A stretch of DNA of 64,000 bases, from the NCBI RefSeq assembly GCF_964275005.1, contig NC_092688.1, positions 19,314,403 to 19,378,402 of the forward strand, read 5' to 3'. Within the stretch, counting starts at the first letter, position 1; each line of letters starts with the position of its first letter. This stretch comes from Diadema setosum (Eukaryota > Echinodermata > Echinoidea > Diadematoida > Diadematidae). The notes under the pieces are model-generated. The model saw nothing but the letters and a program-made list of their open reading frames with translations. It made no database searches and was not told the origin of the DNA. A program made the translations under genes and the position numbers. Below are positions 59,471 to 64,000 of the stretch, piece after piece.

Positions 59471-61297
59471 AATAATGAGTATATTCAACCCATAATACTA
59501 CTATCCCTCAGATATCAAATGAAATCCACTGGAAAGAAAAAGGAAACAGAAATGAATGATATCATTTTTCCTCTTCGGCTGTGTGGCTGACTTTTCATTT
59601 TATTTGTAGTAGCCATGAATGACTTGGACATTTTGATATTCTTAATTGTAAATTTTTTCCCCCCATGAAATGCATGAAAGGATAAGTAGTCTGTTTCGTT
59701 TGATATTTTCCATTGATTTTCTTTTTTCCAGAGAGAAATTAATATTTGTCTAGAATTTTGCATGATCTGCTTTCCATTACAAGTTGCTTTAGTGGTTGTT
59801 GTTTTTAAAGTATTTCTCATACAAATTCAGCTAAAAACATAAAACTTGTTCATTAAAAACAAAATAGAATAGAAAAATCTTACATTTATGACTTATTCAC
59901 TTACAAATAATGAAATCCCCCACCAAAAAACAAATGAAACAAAACAAGAACTGCTAATTGCTCAAGTTTGTGCATATATGCAACAAGTTGAGCCTTTACT
60001 TCTTTTTTTCATCTTCGTGGTCAGGAGTACTCCAATAGATTCAGATTTTTTTTTATAAATGACCAGGTAATGGTCACTGACTCTTTTTTTAATTGTGTCA
60101 CTTTTTTTGCTTAAAATTTCATATATTACTATAAATCTTCTTTAAAGGTAGGGAATCCCATTTGCACGCCTTAAATGAAGAGTTGTATAAATACAGTGGT
60201 ATGTTGAAGAGAGTATCATTTTAGAAACTCCCATTAAGTATTGAAAGTGGAAGGTAACATTTAGTACATTTTTTTTTACCGTTAGATTTTGAATTGAATT
60301 GTTTTCGGGGCTCACCGTAAATTCCAGTACATTACTAGGCTACCTATGCAGACCCATGTACTGCATGTGTGTCCATCATGTATATTTTGTGAAGAAAGTT
60401 CATCAACACTTACAAACATTTCTATATACATTCTTGCCACACACTCTATATGTTATTACATCAGCTCTTGTACTTTTAGATTTGTGTTTATAGATCACAA
60501 ATACAGAAGAATGCAACAAAAAGGCTAAAGTGTGGCTGACACACAGAACTACTGAGTAGTTGAGTTTTGTGCATTATTCAAATTTTAGATAACTGTTGAC
60601 TTCCAAATTTCTAAGCAGTGGCCTAAGCAAGTCCCCTGAGGTTCATATTTAATATTTTGCTGCATTTTGGGAGGTCTGTAAAAGGTATCCCCTACCTTTA
60701 AGCTCAAGATATCAGATCAGATATTCATTAGTTTAGAAATGCAAGGTTGCAAATTATTTATTTACAAGCAGTGGTGAGTTACATGTGCATACTGCACAGC
60801 ATCGCTTCTGCAACTTAACTGTCAAAGTTACATGAAATATAAAATTACTGTGAGTATGACACTGATCGAAAGTGTGTGTTGTGAGCTGTTCATTTATGCA
60901 GTATTTTGCTCTTTATGGTATATCAATGTTCGAAGATTTTCATTCACTTTTTTATCATTCAACAAATAATACAATAAAAACACAAATCTGTATTTAAAAG
61001 AGACCAAGCTGTAAAATTTGAGTGCGTTTAAGCAATGATTTTCATATACTTGGAGCACTCAAAGGTCATACAATGTAGCTATGTTCCTACTGTGATGCTC
61101 GAAGTGGATCTTGGGTTAACTCTTTCATTGCCATGATTGACTTGTTTGCATACTGTGCCTATGGCATCTTGGAAGAATGGTGCTGAGGGAGTTGACTAAT
61201 AAAAACTTCTCAAGAGTGAGTCTTCACCCCAGGAAGTAGAATTCCTCATCGCCCTAATTCTCCTGCCCTCCGACCATTTCACAATATTTAGCCTCCA

Positions 61298-61456
61298 GGG
61301 GCCCGTTGCATAAAAGTTACTATTATGGTAACTTTGCCATCCAGTGGTAACTACCATGGCAACAATACTCAACAGCCAATCAAAATCAAGAATTCCATGG
61401 AAGTTACCATTGGATGGCAAAGTTACCATAATAGTCACTTTTATGCAACGGGTCCC
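61298..61456. mobile_element. 159-bp GGGGCCCGTTGCATAAAAG MITE
   Basis: The ends are long inverted repeats of about 45 bp (GGGCCCGTTGCATAAAAG, ACTATTATGGTAACTTTGCC). The short middle contains AGCCAATCAAAATCAAGAAT. It directly adjoins the MITE at 61458. Confidence 0.9.
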
Positions 61457-61457
61457 A

Positions 61458-61622
61458 GGACACTGTTTTATGAAAGTTAGCTGAGAAATTGTCAGTCTCT
61501 GACAATCACCATAGTAACAGTCAGTGATCAGAGCTTCTCAGACAATCAAAACCAAGGATTTTACTGAAATTGTCAGAGACTGACAACTTGTCAGGATTTA
61601 CACCTTTCATGAAACGGTGCCC
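61458..61622. mobile_element. 165-bp CATGAAAC-type MITE
   Basis: The left end GGACACTGTTTTATGAAAG and the right end CTTTCATGAAACGGTGCCC form inverted repeats, with further AATTGTCAGTCTCTGACAAT pairing inside. The core CAATCAAAACCAAGGATT is shared with 30035-30161. Confidence 0.85.
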
Positions 61623-61839
61623 AGATGTAAAGTGAAAATGAGCGAAGTGTGCCTTGCATTCAATTTCTATCAGTGGTTGACTACAGGAGCAGCAGTACCG
61701 ATTAACAAATTTACCAAGTACCTGATAGCCATGTTCACATGGGCTCTGCATCATCAATGGTATTGCTCCCTACTACAATGTCATTCACACTGTGCTTATC
61801 ACTGATGAAAGGGCTCATAGTTAGCCATCCAAGTACTAA

Positions 61840-62300
61840 CTACACTTGCTGATAAAGTCTGGGAGTGCGGCGCACTGCATGCGATAACCCCCCGTGTCAT
61901 GCAAGCATGGCGAGTGTTTGCTGCCAAATTTGGAGTAATGAGCAGAAAGTGCAGCCACTTTATGATTCGGCATGCCGTACCCCGGAGTAACATCGTAACC
62001 AGGGGTACAGCATTGTGTAGCGCCATCTCATGTCCATCATCATACAGTTGTGCAATGTTGTCATGGCGACTGTTTTCTCATCATCAGCGCGGCGATAACG
62101 ATCCCAATGCCGATTTTCCTTCCATGATGTCAACTTGTGTAATCTAATCACAATGATAATACAAATTTCACTGAGTAACTATTTAAGAATTTTTTTACAG
62201 TTACGTTCATTACACAATCATTAGATAATCCCAGAACTTGCCCCGTTGTCATTATCACATGTTCCCATTAGTAGTTCCTGTAATGCCTACCTTCATGTGT
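61840..62300. promoter_or_regulatory. High-complexity intronic block, possible conserved element
   Basis: The sequence is richer in GC and CpG than its flanks, with GCGGCGCACTGCATGCG, TGCCAAATTTGGAGTAATGA, CAGCGCGGCGATAACG and ACAATCATTAGATAATCCC. No long open frame, TIR or tRNA-like part was seen. Confidence 0.25.
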
Positions 62301-62575
62301 ACGTACTATTCGAGACTCAAGACAAGATTACAACAGAGCATGTAAATGAGAAAAAAAGTTTTTATTTGCATGCATTAATTGTTGCATAATCACAAACAAG
62401 AAAACATTTTGTGCATTAAAATAATAAAAATCATTTGTACACATTTTTTGGTAACCCAGGGCACAGTGCTGAAAATGAAATCATTCATCAAAATGGCGAA
62501 TTTTAATTTGGTACCCCAAGGTACCAAATATTGCATCATATGTCTAACTATGAGAGGAATCAGATCGTCTTTAAC

Positions 62576-62668
62576 TTAACCCGTTGAAGACGAGTCCCAA
62601 GAATACTCGGGCAGGGATCTATGGGAAATGCGTGTTACAGCAAAATCAGTCCGTCCTCAACGGGGTAA
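62576..62668. mobile_element. 93-bp TTAA palindromic MITE, copy 4
   Basis: It starts TTAACCCGTTGAAGACGAG and ends CGTCCTCAACGGGGTAA, with CTATGGGAAATGCG inside. Same orientation as copy 2, and the left border keeps TTAA. Confidence 0.78.
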
Positions 62669-63639
62669 AGTAAAACTCCCTCAGGGCTCCGCTACCACCA
62701 AAGTCAGTTAATTTGAAGAAAGGCCAGCTCCTAGTGAATGATAGTATTGTGTCAATTTAGTTCATTTATGGAATAAAAAGTTGTTTGAACATTGCTTGAA
62801 AGGTGATTATGTTGCAAAGCAGCCACATGATGAATGTTTTGACAAATGGTTGCGTCATGAGCCTTTCTTATAAGCTGCATTGACTATTCTTTTAACCTTT
62901 CAAAGCCTTCATGTTGGGTTTGTGGGGTAACTACTGCCTCACAACGCTCTCATTCTTGGGTCATCCCCTTGCATGGAATCATTAGCTGTGTTCACATTAG
63001 CCAAAGATCGCAGAGGTGAAGATCGCAATCTTTAAGATCTCAATTGTTTCTTTCCAGTGTGACTGCAAATTCCAAAAAAAAAAAAAAAAAAAAAAAAAAT
63101 TCTAGCGAAAACTTTCCACTCAAACTAGGGAAATTTCCCAGACCCCCTCCTATCTTCTTGATCTTTTGGCAGTGCAAATGCTACATGTAGCAACTGAAAC
63201 TTTGCGAAGTTTTGTGGCATGACCAGTCCATCACCTGTTTGCAGCATCCCTTGATTGTTTTTGGGCGGTGTCTCAATGGGATGCAGCCTTGTGCATTGAT
63301 ACATCACAATCACTAATAGCCGTCAGACAATGTACTCTTTCTTCATTCTTATGCAAGCGCACTAGTCACCCAAACTTCGAGAACTTGAAGATAGAGAAGT
63401 TTGGCTGCCAGTCTGGACGGAAGAGCAAACTTTGTGAAGACTTCATGATTCTTAAACTTATCGATCTTTAGCCAGTGTGACCATGGCTATTGTCATGTGG
63501 GACATCTGTACCTCTATGAGTGGCTGGGTAATGTGTCTTTTAGAGGCCTCTCGCTGAGATGAAGTGCAATGTGTGACATTTTATGTACTGTATAATGTAT
63601 GATATGGGAAGATGATATGATTGGCACAAAGGCAGAGGA

Positions 63640-63815
63640 CCTGGAAAGGGAGATTTAGAGATTCTTCAGGAGAGAGAGAAAAGAGAGTAGGAGAGAAAGA
63701 AAATGAGATAGAAAGATAGAGAGAGTGTGGGTGTGTGTGTGTGTGTTTGCATGTATGTTTGTGTGTTTGTGTGTGAGGGAGAGAGAGAGTCAGAGAAAAA
63801 GAGGGAGTGCTCGGG
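63640..63815. repeat. Purine-rich GA/GT low-complexity tract
   Basis: GAGAGAGA-type sequence with a central GTGTGTGT run. A minus-strand open frame with Thr-His and Ser-Leu stretches is a product of it. Confidence 0.9.
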
Positions 63816-63823
63816 TTATTGAT

Positions 63824-64000
63824 TACTGTAAACATCCATATTTTTGCGCAATTAATATTTTGTGCTGAGTGGCTCAAAAACATATTTGCGAGTTCTTGAA
63901 TTCATGCTACATGATTGTCAACCCATTCAAAATGTGCAGAGAAAATTATGAAGATATTTTCACGGATTTTAAAATTCGCACTAGCCAAAAGTAGCGCGAA
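63824..64000. mobile_element. TACTGTA-type MITE, cut by the window end
   Basis: It starts TACTGTAAACATCC and contains TTTTTGCGC, ATTTGCGAG, TTTTCACGG and AGTAGCGCGAA blocks as in the other TACTGTA elements. The right end is outside the window. Confidence 0.55.

Larger units (their letters stand above)
55055..64000. other. HEATR6 intron 18, open at the window end (at least 8.9 kb)
   Basis: No further HEATR6 exon and no other gene were recognised on either strand. The stretch holds a TG microsatellite, three 92-93 bp TTAA elements, MITEs at 58297, 61298, 61458 and 63824, and two blocks of complex sequence that may be regulatory (58917-59470 and 61840-62300). Confidence 0.7.

Overview
The window is metazoan nuclear DNA with introns. 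It is AT-rich, has long introns and is dense in short terminal-inverted-repeat (TIR) transposons and tRNA-derived SINEs. The mix of animal single-copy genes, many TIR elements and SINEs carrying a conserved TAAATGGGTACC segment suggests a marine invertebrate, most likely a deuterostome such as an echinoderm. The exact group is an inference. No virus-like element was recognised.

Three conserved genes were assembled exon by exon, with splice sites and reading phases that agree throughout. (1) PRPF19 lies on the minus strand at 16014 to 5650: 11 coding exons and 509 aa, encoding the spliceosomal U-box/WD40 ubiquitin ligase Prp19. (2) COQ5 lies on the minus strand at 26556 to 19797: 7 coding exons and 330 aa, encoding the mitochondrial C-methyltransferase of coenzyme Q synthesis. 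(3) HEATR6 lies on the plus strand from 26626: 18 coding exons and about 998 codons are visible up to 55054. The last roughly 240 codons expected from the human protein are not in the window. COQ5 and HEATR6 are head to head with only 69 bp between start codons, so they probably share a bidirectional promoter.

Layout: 1-5649 is non-coding sequence downstream of PRPF19. 5650-16014 is PRPF19, whose first intron carries two copies of an element rich in a CAGTATTCGGTCA motif, and whose upstream flank carries a long CTTT tract. 16015-19796 is intergenic or 3' UTR. 19797-26556 is COQ5, with several MITEs. 26626-64000 is HEATR6, with large introns that hold most of the mobile DNA.

The most unusual structure is in HEATR6 intron 16. 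It is a 4.86 kb non-coding element bounded by 33-bp inverted repeats and a 4-bp target duplication. It carries nine copies of a 14-bp motif (GAAGCCTCCGAAAC), eight of them paired with a nearby GTTAAC or GTTAGC site and clustered toward the two ends. Other points of interest are several families of TTAA-flanked elements, four MITEs sharing an internal CCAATCA-type core, mobile elements ending within a few bases of splice donors, a decayed duplicate of the last PRPF19 splice acceptor, and intronic blocks with clustered GCTAATG motifs that may be regulatory. The three genes act in separate housekeeping pathways; their proximity does not imply a joint function.
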